Assembly: GCA_014607495.2 (NCBI GenBank)
Contig: CP053155.1
Span: 10,230,001 to 10,294,000, forward strand
DNA: 64,000 nt
Direction: 5' to 3'
Source of the DNA: Carposina sasakii
Lineage: Eukaryota > Arthropoda > Insecta > Lepidoptera > Carposinidae
Below are positions 54,649 through 64,000 of this stretch, in pieces. A program made the translations under genes and the position numbers. Below the pieces are notes generated by a model, which saw nothing but the letters and a program-made list of their open reading frames with translations, did not search any database and was not told the origin of the DNA. The first letter of the stretch is position 1. Every line of letters starts with the position of its first letter.

Positions 54649-55118
54649 CATCATCATCATTTACAGCCCTGAGAAGTCCACTGTTGGACATAGGCCTCCC
54701 CCAACAACCTCCACTCCGACCGGTCGGAAGCAGCCTGCATCCAACCGACGCCCGCAACCTTGACCAGGTCATCCGTCCACCTCGCGGGTGGCCTTCCCAC
54801 GCTGCGCTTGCCGATACGTGGTATCCACTCTAGAACTTTCCGACTCCATCGGCCATCAGTTCTTCGAGCTATGTGCCCTGCCCATTGCCACTTCAGCTTG
54901 CTGGACCGTTCAGCTATGTCGGTGATCTTTGTACGTCTGCGGATCTCCTCATTTCTGATTCGATCACGCAGAGAGATCCCAAGCATAGCTCTCTCCATCG
55001 CTCGCTGTGCGATCCTGAGCTTTTTTATGAGGCACATAGTTAGAGACCACGTCTCGGCACCGTAGGTCATCACCGGCAGCACGCACTGGTTGAATACCTT
55101 CGTCTTTAAGGACTGGGG
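54649..55118 (-). pseudogene. RTE-clade LINE copy in ABCG intron 3, with target duplication
   Basis: 5'-truncated copy of the family at 8135-9208, antisense to the ABCG gene. Its frame is open for 142 codons from 55082 to 54657: VMTYGAETWSLTMCLIKK, RRTKITDIAERSSKLKWQWA, GHIARRTDGRWSRKVLEWIP, GRPPARWTDDLVKVAGVGWM and ending WTSQGCK. A (TGA)n tail follows at 54649-54660. The 11-base tattggtattt at 54638-54648 and 55119-55129 is the target duplication. The open frame shows it is younger than the copy at 8135. It lacks the reverse transcriptase core. Confidence 0.93.
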
Positions 55119-55129
55119 TATTGGTATTT

Positions 55130-55732
55130 ATTATGATAATACTGCTTAAGATAACCCCAACGGTAGCCTCTACGAAGTTAGCGTAAGTCATGCGTCAACC
55201 TTGAGTACAACTACCGATTATTTTGGCAATAACATTACTGATGATCCCAAAAATCGGACAAGGGCAGATGATAATGAGAAACATTAAATAGTATAGGATA
55301 GATATACTAATTAGTTCAATGCCAGGTTATTTATCCACTGATAGTGATTTCAAATAAGTACAGGATGTCTAATAACCGCAGCTAGTACCAAAGAAGAAGA
55401 AGCATATTATAGCAGTTTCAGCTTAGATTCAAAGACCGGAAAATAGATTTTTAATTAAAGTTGTTTGCTTCTTATTTTTTGTTGTACACAAATGAAAAGA
55501 ATATTATGAGTAATCAGTATACAGGAGAATTTCTTCGTGCTAATGTTTTTTTGTTGTCATAAATCATTGGGAGAGTAATTCAATACTGCGTTCCTTGAGC
55601 AATGGTTCACAGGATTGGGTTTATTTTTAGAGTATGCATAGACTTTCGTTTATCATGCGTGAATAAGTTGCGGAAATAGGACAGTATCTAAAGGCAGTTT
55701 ACAAAATTTAATGTGTATAATAATGTATTATA
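55130..55732. other. ABCG intron 3, anonymous part
   Basis: AT-rich, nothing recognised. Confidence 0.4.
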
Positions 55733-56115
55733 CAGGATGATTTTTGGTCGTCAACGTTCCCGAAAACTACGGAATCTCCTCATCATCACGATCATTTTTC
55801 TCCATGGAAGCATACCTGGGAAGTGTCTGGTTTCCAAAATATTAGGGTCCAAAGTTGAGTAAATAGACTGCGTTTTTCTGCATAAATGCACATAGACGCG
55901 CGTAGCAGGATTTTTTCACGAAAAATAATTAATATCTGTCTATAAAAAAACTAACATAAACACTAGACACTATAAATTTCGCACGATCAAGGAATTTAAT
56001 TTTTATTTTTCGAAAAAAAAATTTTTTTTTTCCCTGCATTTTTTAAATAAACTTACTTTATTTCATGTATAGAATACGTACCCTTCGTTAAAGGTGGCCA
56101 CAAAAAAACACCCTG
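55733..56115. mobile_element. CAGGATGTTTTTT MITE, copy 3 (inverse orientation)
   Basis: Starts caggatgatttttggtcgtc and ends gtggccacaaaaaaacaccctg-type sequence. It is the reverse complement of 46617-46991 with few changes, including an alternating A/T homopolymer region. TATA precedes it at 55729-55732; the right side is aata, so one copy of the target is mutated. Confidence 0.88.
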
Positions 56116-56649
56116 AATATTAACAATTCAATAATTCAGCATCTATAAAAGCTTTTTATTTGCCTGCCGGCTCTTAATAGAGAAGCAGATTATTCGGGAA
56201 ATTCACACAGCGACGATATAATTTTAGGTGTTGGAATTACTTATACATATATATACATTGAGCGATACATAAACATTTAAAATGTTGTGATAATAACAAG
56301 GTTTTAACGATGTAAAATTATCACCAAAGCGGTGCAAGTTCAAAGATTATATTGCTGTCTATAGTACACGTGTTAAGTAAGGAGTTTGACTTTGTGATTT
56401 TAGTAGGTTATTGGTTTATATGTAAATAAAAGAAACAAGAGAGAGATATGGGTGTGTAACGTTACACAGTAACCCAGAATCGTCGTATACTAGGTACCTA
56501 TTACTAAAATTATTTACCGTTCGATATTCATTTTACATTCACGTTGTTTTTCAAGCAGAGTGCATAATGAGAATTAACAGGTCTTGTCTATTGACTAAGT
56601 GAATTCAGAAACAATTGAACATAAAAATAAACTTAATAATTTTTTTAAA

Positions 56650-56726
56650 ACGAAAAACCGACTTCCTCTCAAAACTCGAGCTTACTAATGTAAAATTTTA
56701 CTAAAGGGCAAATATATATTGCGTTA
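56650..56726. repeat. Repeat scrap related to 20155-20225
   Basis: aaaaaccgacttcctctcaa, actcgagcttactaatgtaa and aaattttactaaa are the inverse of the 20155-20225 text. Probably the end of a dispersed element. Confidence 0.5.
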
Positions 56727-56930
56727 ATGCAGCCTGCATCCAACCGACGCCAGCGACCTTGGCCAGGTCGTCCGTCCATCTCGCGGGTGGACTTTCCACG
56801 CTGCGTTTGCCGATACGTGGTATCCACTCTAGAACTTTCCGGCTCCATCGGCCATTCTTCGAACTATGTGCCCTGTCCATTGCCACTTCAGCTTGCTGGA
56901 CCGTTGAGCTATGTCGGTGATCTCACGTGA
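56727..56930 (-). pseudogene. RTE-clade LINE scrap
   Basis: Minus-strand pieces of the same family: ITDIAQRSSKLKWQWTGHI, KVLEWIPRIGKRSVESPPAR and WTDDLAKVAGVGWMQA. Both ends are missing and a deletion joins GHIVRRM to the next part. Confidence 0.85.
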
Positions 56931-57087
56931 GAAAGGTTGACGTCTCACTTTAAAAAGTGGAAAACGCTGATTTACCGTTTGCACCTCTACCCCATACGAG
57001 GTGCTGCGGATGCTATCAGCAGACAACAGAAAACATGTGACTAAAAATGATTTAACAATTTCAAAAAAAATGTTATTCTTCATGAAT

Positions 57088-57172
57088 TTAGTTGCTTAGT
57101 ACCCACGACACAAGACCTTAGGGATCTTAATGTGGGACGAAGTTGATGTGTTATGAAGTGTGTGTGAATAAT
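57088..57172 (+). mobile_element. 3' fragment of the first SINE family
   Basis: gttgcttagtacccacgaca, caagaccttagggatctta, tgtgggacgaagttgatgtg. This is only the last 85 bases of the SINE seen at 15508 and 60410, just before the exon 4 acceptor. Confidence 0.8.
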
Positions 57173-57225
57173 TTCTTTTAGAAATCTGAAATTGCTGCAA
57201 GCTTACAATTGATTTTTACCTACAG

Positions 57226-57412
57226 GTTATCAATAGCCTTAGAACTGGTAAACAATCCCCCGGTTTTCTTTCTGGACGAGCCTACAAGTGGCTTGGATAC
57301 AGTGACCACATTGCAGTGCGTGAAACTCCTGAAGCAGTTGGCAAGGCAAGGGAGGACGGTTGTCTGCACCATTCATCAGCCCTCGGCATCACTTCTAGAA
57401 CTGTTTGATCAG
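57226..57412 (+). CDS. ABCG half transporter, coding exon 4 (Walker B, D- and H-loops)
   Basis: Completes Arg145 and encodes residues to 207: [50 protein letters not shown] and Q. VFFLDE (about 158-163) is Walker B with the catalytic Glu, SGLD the D-loop and the His of TIHQPS (about 195) the switch. Acceptor ttacctacag ends at 57225; donor GTAACA follows CAG (phase 0). The nucleotide-binding site is complete. Confidence 0.96.
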
Positions 57413-57611
57413 GTAACAAAACTTAGGTTATTCTTATGATGGTTAAAGGCTGTATTGGGAAATAACGCTTGCTTGACTTAAACTCTTTCTTTACGTTGGA
57501 AAAAAGATTACGAGTAGAAATTTCCAAGAATTCTGTCACGGTGATTGTTTACGTGCATTCACTTCATAGACCTATCTTATTTTTTTATATCTTCTGACTG
57601 GTATATCTTCT

Positions 57612-57735
57612 ATACCTACATATCAGCCTATTTCAGTTCACTGCTAGACGTGAGCCTCCCCCATGACCCACCACAAGGCTACTTACTGTCATTAGGGGGT
57701 TTTGCCCACAGTCACAAATTTGGGCACGCGGTTGA
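57612..57735 (-). mobile_element. RTE-like LINE 3' end, reverse orientation
   Basis: Contains atcagcctatttcagttcac, tagacgtgagcctcccccat and cattagggggttttgcccac. Diverged. Confidence 0.6.
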
Positions 57736-58244
57736 TGACCGCAATTTTCTACAATCTTTACCTAAACAAAATAGCTATAACAAAGATCTTGTGATGACTT
57801 TTCACATAATACTGGTCTGCAGTTCCAATGCTAGAAAAAGACATTGTACATATTTAGCAAATCATCGGTGAGGTGATACAAAGTATGTACGAACTCGGCC
57901 TGCATAGTTCATGAGCAATGCCGTACGGTCGTTGACTTTCAACACAAGTACTGCCAAGATCGTATAGATAAGTGTACTGGATACTAGGTCGATCTTGACA
58001 AGATGTTGTATATTGACATGGCGCTCTCTACAGTATTTTGCAGGGGTTTTGGATGTTAGTTAGGTGTCGATCAGGGTTATGGTACATCTACTACCTTAGC
58101 GTTAGGCTCTTTGTGTCAATAAAATTAATTTTTACATACTACTGGGTCAATCTAGACTGGATTTAGTCTGTGCGTAAAGTTAAATTTTAAACTGTGTTGA
58201 CAAATCTAGCAATTTTTGAATTTGTTTTAATTACAGGAGGGTAA

Positions 58245-58365
58245 GTAGGAACATTTTTGGGCACTGTAACGCTATAGACTCGCCAGCTACAACTATGAGA
58301 TTTGCCAATGTGACGAAAGAGTTATTGACTTTTGAGAGGTTCGTGCTTGTCCCACTGTATTATGA
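58245..58365. repeat. Degraded relative of the 43430 MITE
   Basis: agggtaagtaggaac on the left and ggttcgtgcttgtcccactg on the right, with cactgtaacgctatagactc inside, resemble 43430-43546. The left end is changed. Confidence 0.4.
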
Positions 58366-58694
58366 TGCTGTAACACTACCGTTGCTTCCCAATATAAATA
58401 TAATGATATCTGCGTCATAGTTTGAGTTGGTAGTAACTGACGGTGTTATTTTAAAAACCTCGTCTATCCAAATAGTTTTGGAACAACTTATAGAGCTTTA
58501 AGTGGCTGGCCGGCTTAAAGGGCTGACTGGTTAGTCTAGCCAGACAAGACCAGCCGGAGTTTCTAAAGCCTTGTTTTAACAACTTTCGTGAATATATTCT
58601 ATGTTTTAGTGCTACATATTAGGGGAAGAACAAACCATGTCATTTAATAATAATGACGTCTTAGAAATGATCTAAATAAATAGAATAAATAAAT

Positions 58695-58928
58695 ATCCAC
58701 ACAATTCACAACATATTAACTTAGTCCCACATTAAGATCCATAAGGTCTTTTGTCATGGGTACTAAGTAACGGTATACTATAAATACATAGATAAGTATA
58801 GAAACTTGCATGACTCGGAAACAAACATCAATATTCATCATATCAATGTTTGCACCTACCGGGATTCGACCCCAGGACAGGACCTATGGCATCGCAGGCA
58901 GGGTCACTACATACTAGACCAATCGGTC
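58695..58928 (-). mobile_element. tRNA-derived SINE, copy in ABCG intron 4
   Basis: Minus-strand head: gaccgattggtctagtatgt and cctgcctgcgatgccatagg, then a longer box B region (gggtcgaatcccggtaggtg). Body as in 15508 with ttccgagtcatgcaagtttc. Full length, about 234 bp. Confidence 0.88.
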
Positions 58929-60230
58929 ATCTAAGTGAAGTGGTTAAACGAAATAAACTGCCGAATTTACCATTCATAATTATTACGGTAGCTATGCTGA
59001 ACGTGAGTGTGGAATTTCTTTTATGACCCTGCAGTTCTGGCCACCCCCATTTCTCTATATGTACGGGTAAATTGAAACTATCACATGACCAGTCGCCTGT
59101 AAAAGTTGAATTAGTATCAGTAACAATACTTTACTGTAAACCACGCGGATGAAAACGCGGACAACAGCTAGTAAATAATATACTACAATTTTCAACTATG
59201 TATGATCAAAGTATATGCTGAATCATGGCCCTTAATTTGAACAAACAGTCTCTACATCTATAAACAAATATTGGTTTTATTGCGTAACATTAAGTACCAA
59301 ATTTAAGTCCACAATGTGTGCAAATAAAACCAATACTTAGATACCAACTATGTTTGTGTAAAAAACTCACCTTTGTACTCGTACGAGTATCTCACCTACT
59401 TACATGAAAAAAGAGTACAAAAAATCTCAACTTATAAGAAGTATTTTCTACTTTTGATCTTAGATCGTTTGATTTGCAAACTTTTTCAGTACCGTTATTG
59501 ACGTAAATCGTCAATTTTCAAGTGTTTACTACGAGTAAGAAGCGTTTCTTAAGTAAAGCATACCTATACACTACCAATATTACGGAAAAATTAGGTTAGG
59601 TCACGTCAGAATTGGGATTTTCCATAAAATATTGATTGCTTGAACAGATATAAATAAATATTTCTTAGAGCCGATTTTTTTTAATGCCACGTATATCCAT
59701 AGCTATAGATCCATAGATCCATAGCTTATAGCGGGGTTCATATTGCATTATTACCATAATATAAGCATAGCGTAGGCGTTAATTTAACTGGAATATTACC
59801 ATAAAAAATCACAATAATAACATCATAAAATATATTACTTAATTAGAACAATAAAATTATACAGCGCTTTGTATTTTGTACTGTGATGTGATGACACATA
59901 AAGAGCTGACTATATTTGTAACGTATATACTTAGTACTTACCGGAAGCTGCGCAGATGTACAGTTAGAACATTAATCATTCCCTTATCGTCACTTAGATT
60001 AATTAACTACTTATTATTAATTATAATATGCGTATGAGATAATAGATATAATAAAATGTCTTCCATTTAAAATTCAAATTCACAGCGATAAATCACTGTT
60101 CCGTTTGCGCTGATAGAGTAGACATATCCTTACTTTGGTCAGATTTCAGAGATAAAAGCAGCATAAAAGTTAGGTTTTTGTTTCACAATTACAAACAAAA
60201 TAAATCATTTTATTAGATACATATTTATAA
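58929..60230. other. ABCG intron 4, anonymous part
   Basis: At 59005-59060 the words gtgagtgtggaatttctttt and atgaccctgcagttctggcc resemble repeats at 5990 and 11545. The remainder is AT-rich and empty. Confidence 0.4.
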
Positions 60231-60234
60231 ATGG

Positions 60235-61253
60235 TATTTGTGACAGCCAGGCAAATATTGATATGGCGACTTCAGACCATGATTCTGAGGTGAAAACCAT
60301 TGAAAATTTTCGCAGGAACATTCTTGTTTTTCATTTTTTCAGGAAAAGAATTGTGTACTTTGTTTAAGTAGGGCTTAGATAATACTTAAAAACAAAATCA
60401 TTTTTTTTTCACAACACATTAACTTAGTCCCACACTAAGATCCCTAAGGTCTTGTGTCGAGGGTACTAAGCAACGGTATATAAATAGATAATGCATAGAT
60501 TAATATAGAAACATCCATGACTCGGAAACAAACATCGATATTCATCATATCAACGTTTGCACCTACCGGGATTCGAACCCAGGACCTATGGCGTCACAGG
60601 CAGGGCCACTACCAACTACACCAATCGGTCATCTATATTAACGTCAAATATTAACTTATGTATAATGAAAAAAAAATTGCTCCCAAAAAAGCTCAAAATA
60701 CTAATCAACCCCAATGGAGAGTCACAAGTGATCCAAAAACAGCAATGTATGACATAATAACTAATAAGCCAATTTAACTATACCCCGTTTTTTTTAACGA
60801 TAGAAATCTTATTTTCGAGGAAGCATTGTCTGTAAACATTAGAACACTGTAATTTGTAAGATATGTAAGTGAAGTTTGACGTTTTTCCATATTGATGTAA
60901 TCCTACTAAAAAGTTTAGTTTTGTGTTTGCGAAATCAGCTTCTTTAGGTTTTTTATAGTGCAAACTTTATATAAGTTAGGTACTATTGAATTGAGTAGAA
61001 AACTCTTTAGGAACTATTGATAATAATAATGCACAAAACTGTGATAAAAAACCTGATTTCGTTCTTTCGGATTCTTTCTATTTCTAAATAAAATAAGGTA
61101 TAGTCACAGGATCACCCGATACAATTGGCGTGAAAATCAAACATTGCGGATAATAAAATTAAAAATGCATTTCCTCCTGCGAGTAATAATACTGTCGTAA
61201 ACTCAAAACAATGCTACTTATTCAGTATTTGCCTGATTGTCACACACACCCTG
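60235..61253. mobile_element. Long copy of the GTGACAGCC element, split by a SINE
   Basis: Left part (60235-60400): tgtgacagccaggcaaatat, accatgattctgaggtgaaa, ttttcgcaggaacattc, like the right half of 12515-13020 inverted. Right part (61095-61253): tcacaggatcacccgataca, ttggcgtgaaaatcaaacat, tgcctgattgtcacacacac and ccctg then TATT. About 1 kb including the SINE at 60410. No transposase was recognised. Confidence 0.65.
60410..60632 (-). mobile_element. tRNA-derived SINE, copy nested in the element above
   Basis: Minus-strand head gaccgattggtgtagttggt, agtggccctgcctgtgacgc, then box B gggttcgaatcccggtaggt. The 3' part reads gcttagtaccctcgacacaa and ttagtgtgggactaagttaa. It has the best-preserved box A and box B of all copies here. 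Confidence 0.9.
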
Positions 61254-61371
61254 TATTAGAAAAAATTACAGCATGGTGAACGTGACAACGATTAATAAAT
61301 TTTGAGGCTTTTCCACGTAAGTATTTGGGGACAATATGAGCTTGTATTCAATTAAATATTCAAATTCAAAT

Positions 61372-61608
61372 AATATTCACACACTACACAACACATTAAT
61401 CTAGTCCCACACTAAGATCCCTAAGGTCTTGTGTCGTGGGTACTAAGTAACGGTATATAAATACATAGATAAGTATAGAAACATCCATGACTCGGAAACA
61501 AACATTGATATTCATCATATCAATGTTTGCACCTACCGGGATTCGACCCCAGGACAGGACCTATGGCGTCGCAGGCAGGGTCACTACCTACTAGACCAGT
61601 CGGCCGTC
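61372..61608 (-). mobile_element. tRNA-derived SINE, third copy in ABCG intron 4
   Basis: Minus-strand head gacggccgactggtctagta, ggtagtgaccctgcctgcga, then the same longer box B region (a duplicated gtcctg) as at 58695, showing that these two copies share a subfamily. Ends in attaaatattcaaattcaaa-type sequence. Confidence 0.88.
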
Positions 61609-62486
61609 AAATTTTGTATTGTATACAAACATTGATAAGATTTTTGCCCTTTGTAGGTGCCTACTAACTCCATCCGTAGGTGCCTTTCTATGATTCATTG
61701 GAATATTTTTCCACATGAATGAATTCACGTACGTTGGTACAATAAATAAATATTAGACATACATCCATTAAGGTTAATCAAACAGTAAATAAATATTTCA
61801 TATTATATAACATAAATGCTCACAACAATATCACGACCCATATGATTAATACAACACATAATAAAGCACTATAAGATGGATAAATTGTTTATAATTACTA
61901 TAATCTTGATTTAGACAAGCTTTATTATTACCGATAACTATAGTTACCTTACCTATATATCCGGGAAGATAAATCCTCTACCATATGGAGAAGATAAAAC
62001 TATAAATTCATTATTTGATATACCTATTATTGCTTCTTGAATATCCTTTTACAGTATTCATGTCGTACCTAGACATATTGAATAGCACAATAATTTAATA
62101 TTACAAAACCGAAAGGATTATATAATAATATGGGGTATTTATTATGTTGTACTGTATGTATGTTAGAACCGTTAAAATTAAATAACGAGCTGAGCGAGTG
62201 AAGCGAGTGTGCCGCGGGAGTGGGCGTCGAATTTTCTCTTATATTATTCGAAATACTTAAAGTTTTGTAACTTCACGTGTTAGGCCTGTGACATTCACAT
62301 AACGTCGCAAAATGGTAACAAAACTGAGTCCGGCAGCATACAGAAAACTATATCGATCTAAATAATATTTTGTTTCGATATTTTCCTTACAAGTCAATAG
62401 AGAGACAAGAGGGTCTTGCTTGGTGTTTTGTAGGCGATGGGCTGACCACCTGTCACTACTAACCGAACTTGTACTATAGTACATTC
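61609..62486. other. ABCG intron 4, anonymous part
   Basis: AT-rich. A short GC patch at 62180-62220 (gagcgagtgaagcgagtgtg) resembles 45670-45705. No exon. Confidence 0.4.
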
Positions 62487-62592
62487 AACTATACCTTCAA
62501 AATTGGTCGGAAGTGGCACCATGTGGTTCTATCGGCCCTTGGTGCTCTGCCTACCCCGTAAGGGATACAGGCGTGATTGTATGATGATGATG
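62487..62592 (+). mobile_element. LINE tail with (GAT)n
   Basis: Contains aactataccttcaaaattgg, aagtggcaccatgtggttct, ctgcctaccccgtaagggat and ends tgtatgatgatgatgat. Same type as 32000-32105. Confidence 0.65.
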
Positions 62593-63384
62593 ATTTTCCT
62601 TATAAATTATACAACCACTTAATGTTTCAGTCAGACGTAGGTAGGTAACGATAGCAAAGGTATTCCCAAAACTATTTCTTACAATTGATGACTGGTTACA
62701 AATAACAAGCATCTTTACTTATATATTTTAGGTTTATCACTGAAGTTCCTCTCCCTTTCTGTAGCAGTATCCACATAGATCTGCACGTCCATCGGGTATT
62801 TATCATACTCGTACTTATGCTTTATGGTTCATAATACCCTCATAACGAATGCAAGTACATATAGGACAAGGCTGGATATTTATTCAGGCATGCACCTCGC
62901 GGTTTTACTTGCGTCGTCGTATTTCTATTCCTATATTTCTGTGGACACAATTTGATCCAGCTATGCAGTAGCGTGCGTCTATTGTTTTAATGCATTAACA
63001 TAATAATTGCAGACAATAGAATGCAATGCCTTGTGCATTATCGACAGCATGGCCATCTTTGGTACCTATTTAGAAAAATTGCTTGGATAACGTTGAGTGA
63101 ATCCATGAATTTGTGGAAATACATAGTTTATGATAATTAACTATTAATAACTATTAATGACTCTGTTACTTCGATTGGTTTCCCTTCGCGGATCTAACTA
63201 TTGGATACACAACCATCTATCCATTTTTTGGTCAAGAAAATGTTAGATAAACATAGTTACTGTGGCATTAATAATATTGCGAGCGCAAAATAGAAGTGCA
63301 GCGGCGGCAGTAGGTTACTATTTTATCTCCAATAATCTTCGATATTTATTTCAAATCCTCATAAAATATTTTAAAATTTTTCAG

Positions 63385-63499
63385 GTGTACGTTATAGCAG
63401 ATGGTCAGTGTATCTACCAGGGCGACACGTCGGCCATGGTGCCCCACCTGCAGAGCGTGGGCTTTCCATGTCCAAGACATCACAACCCAGCTGATTTCA
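63385..63499 (+). CDS. ABCG half transporter, coding exon 5
   Basis: Encodes residues 208-245: VYVIADGQCIYQGDTSAMVP, HLQSVGFPCPRHHNPADF, plus one base of the next codon. The G.C.YQG..., GFPCP..HNPADF order is the standard end of the ABCG nucleotide-binding domain, where the linker to the membrane domain begins. Acceptor attttcag at 63377-63384, donor GTAAGC, phase 1. The following exons with the six membrane segments are outside the window. Confidence 0.95.
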
Positions 63500-64000
63500 G
63501 TAAGCAACTTACTAATGCTCTAGATTATTCTTCTTGTGAATATCAAACTAGGAAGGGAGGTGATTTAATAATCACTTGAACTAACTAAATACATAGGAAG
63601 ATGCATTCGATTAAATTAGACCATACATCAAATAAGAAATAGCGTTAAAGCATCCTAATAAATTGTCTCATTTCGTCAACTTAGTTTGATCTCAATTCTT
63701 CAGTGATGTACTTATCTAATCTAGGTGTCTTCAATGATAATAAATATGAACAATCAAATAAAAATAATAAAACGCTTACTAACTCCCATAGTTGTGTTAA
63801 CGTAAATTAAGAATAAAATAAAAATAGAATACCTATAAAATCTACATCCACTAGTCATGTCATCCCATGTATTTAAAAAAGTTAAGAATAAGTAAGTGAG
63901 TCATACATAACCCAGTATGAGTAGGTGTACCGAAGTAGGTACTCTGAAATTATTTAATTAACAAACAGAAATAATGTTCCATAACCAACCACATAATAGG
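63500..64000 (+). other. Start of ABCG intron 5
   Basis: GTAAGC donor, then AT-rich DNA to the end of the window. No exon or repeat was recognised. Confidence 0.7.

Larger units (their letters stand above)
54453..57225 (+). other. ABCG intron 3 (2.8 kb)
   Basis: From GTAGGT to tttacctacag. It holds an RTE copy, a MITE, a second RTE fragment and a SINE fragment. No exon was recognised inside. Confidence 0.85.
57413..63384 (+). other. ABCG intron 4 (6.0 kb)
   Basis: From GTAACA to aaatttttcag. It holds a LINE tail, three full SINEs all in reverse orientation, a split long MITE and a further LINE tail. No exon was recognised. Confidence 0.8.

Noticed and set aside
60557..60757. Open frame starting MHLPGFEPRTYGVTG
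   Set aside because: This peptide is the usual translation of a tRNA-derived SINE head, not a gene.

Overview
The window looks like nuclear DNA of a moth or butterfly (Lepidoptera). It is AT-rich, has few coding exons, long introns, and is packed with the repeat types usual in that order: RTE-type LINEs with (TGA)n tails, CR1/Jockey-like LINEs, tRNA-derived SINEs, many short inverted-terminal-repeat elements (MITEs), a mariner, and the familiar tail repeat that starts with cgcccgcgacttcgtccgcg. No bacterial operon, CRISPR array or rRNA is present. The species cannot be named from the sequence alone.

Host genes. (1) 3125-4059, + strand: the last two exons of WBP11, a splicing factor, recognised by its proline-rich stretch and its conserved C-terminus; earlier exons lie outside the window. 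The end of the penultimate exon, with its 5' splice site, has been tandemly copied several times into the intron. (2) 47542-63499 and beyond, + strand: the first five coding exons of an ABCG-type half transporter, covering the complete nucleotide-binding domain; the membrane domain lies downstream. A noncoding first exon may lie near 34.6 kb. (3) 7267-7434, - strand: a possible single exon of a small secreted peptide, with a signal peptide and a CX11C spacing like an insulin B chain; this is tentative.

Layout. 1-4.5 kb: MITEs, repeats and the WBP11 3' end. 4.5-6.8 kb: a mariner relic carrying a perfect 60-bp inverted duplication, then MITEs. 6.8-11.4 kb: nested LINEs, including an RTE copy inserted in another LINE with a 12-bp target duplication. 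11.4-22.9 kb: MITEs, SINEs and LINE ends, including a SINE split by a MITE. 22.99-28.47 kb: a nearly intact, recent Ty3/gypsy LTR retrotransposon with one disabling frame break before integrase. 28.7-29.6 kb: a nested fold-back element. 29.6-47.5 kb: mostly anonymous AT-rich DNA with a tRNA-like locus, LINE relics, a GC-rich LINE 3' end and an (AT)36 tract. 47.5-64 kb: the ABCG gene, whose introns hold at least a dozen mobile elements.

The host genes show no functional link to each other. Most of the window is a record of transposition: nested insertions give relative ages, and several MITE families with different interiors share the same CAGGRTG ends and the same TATA target.
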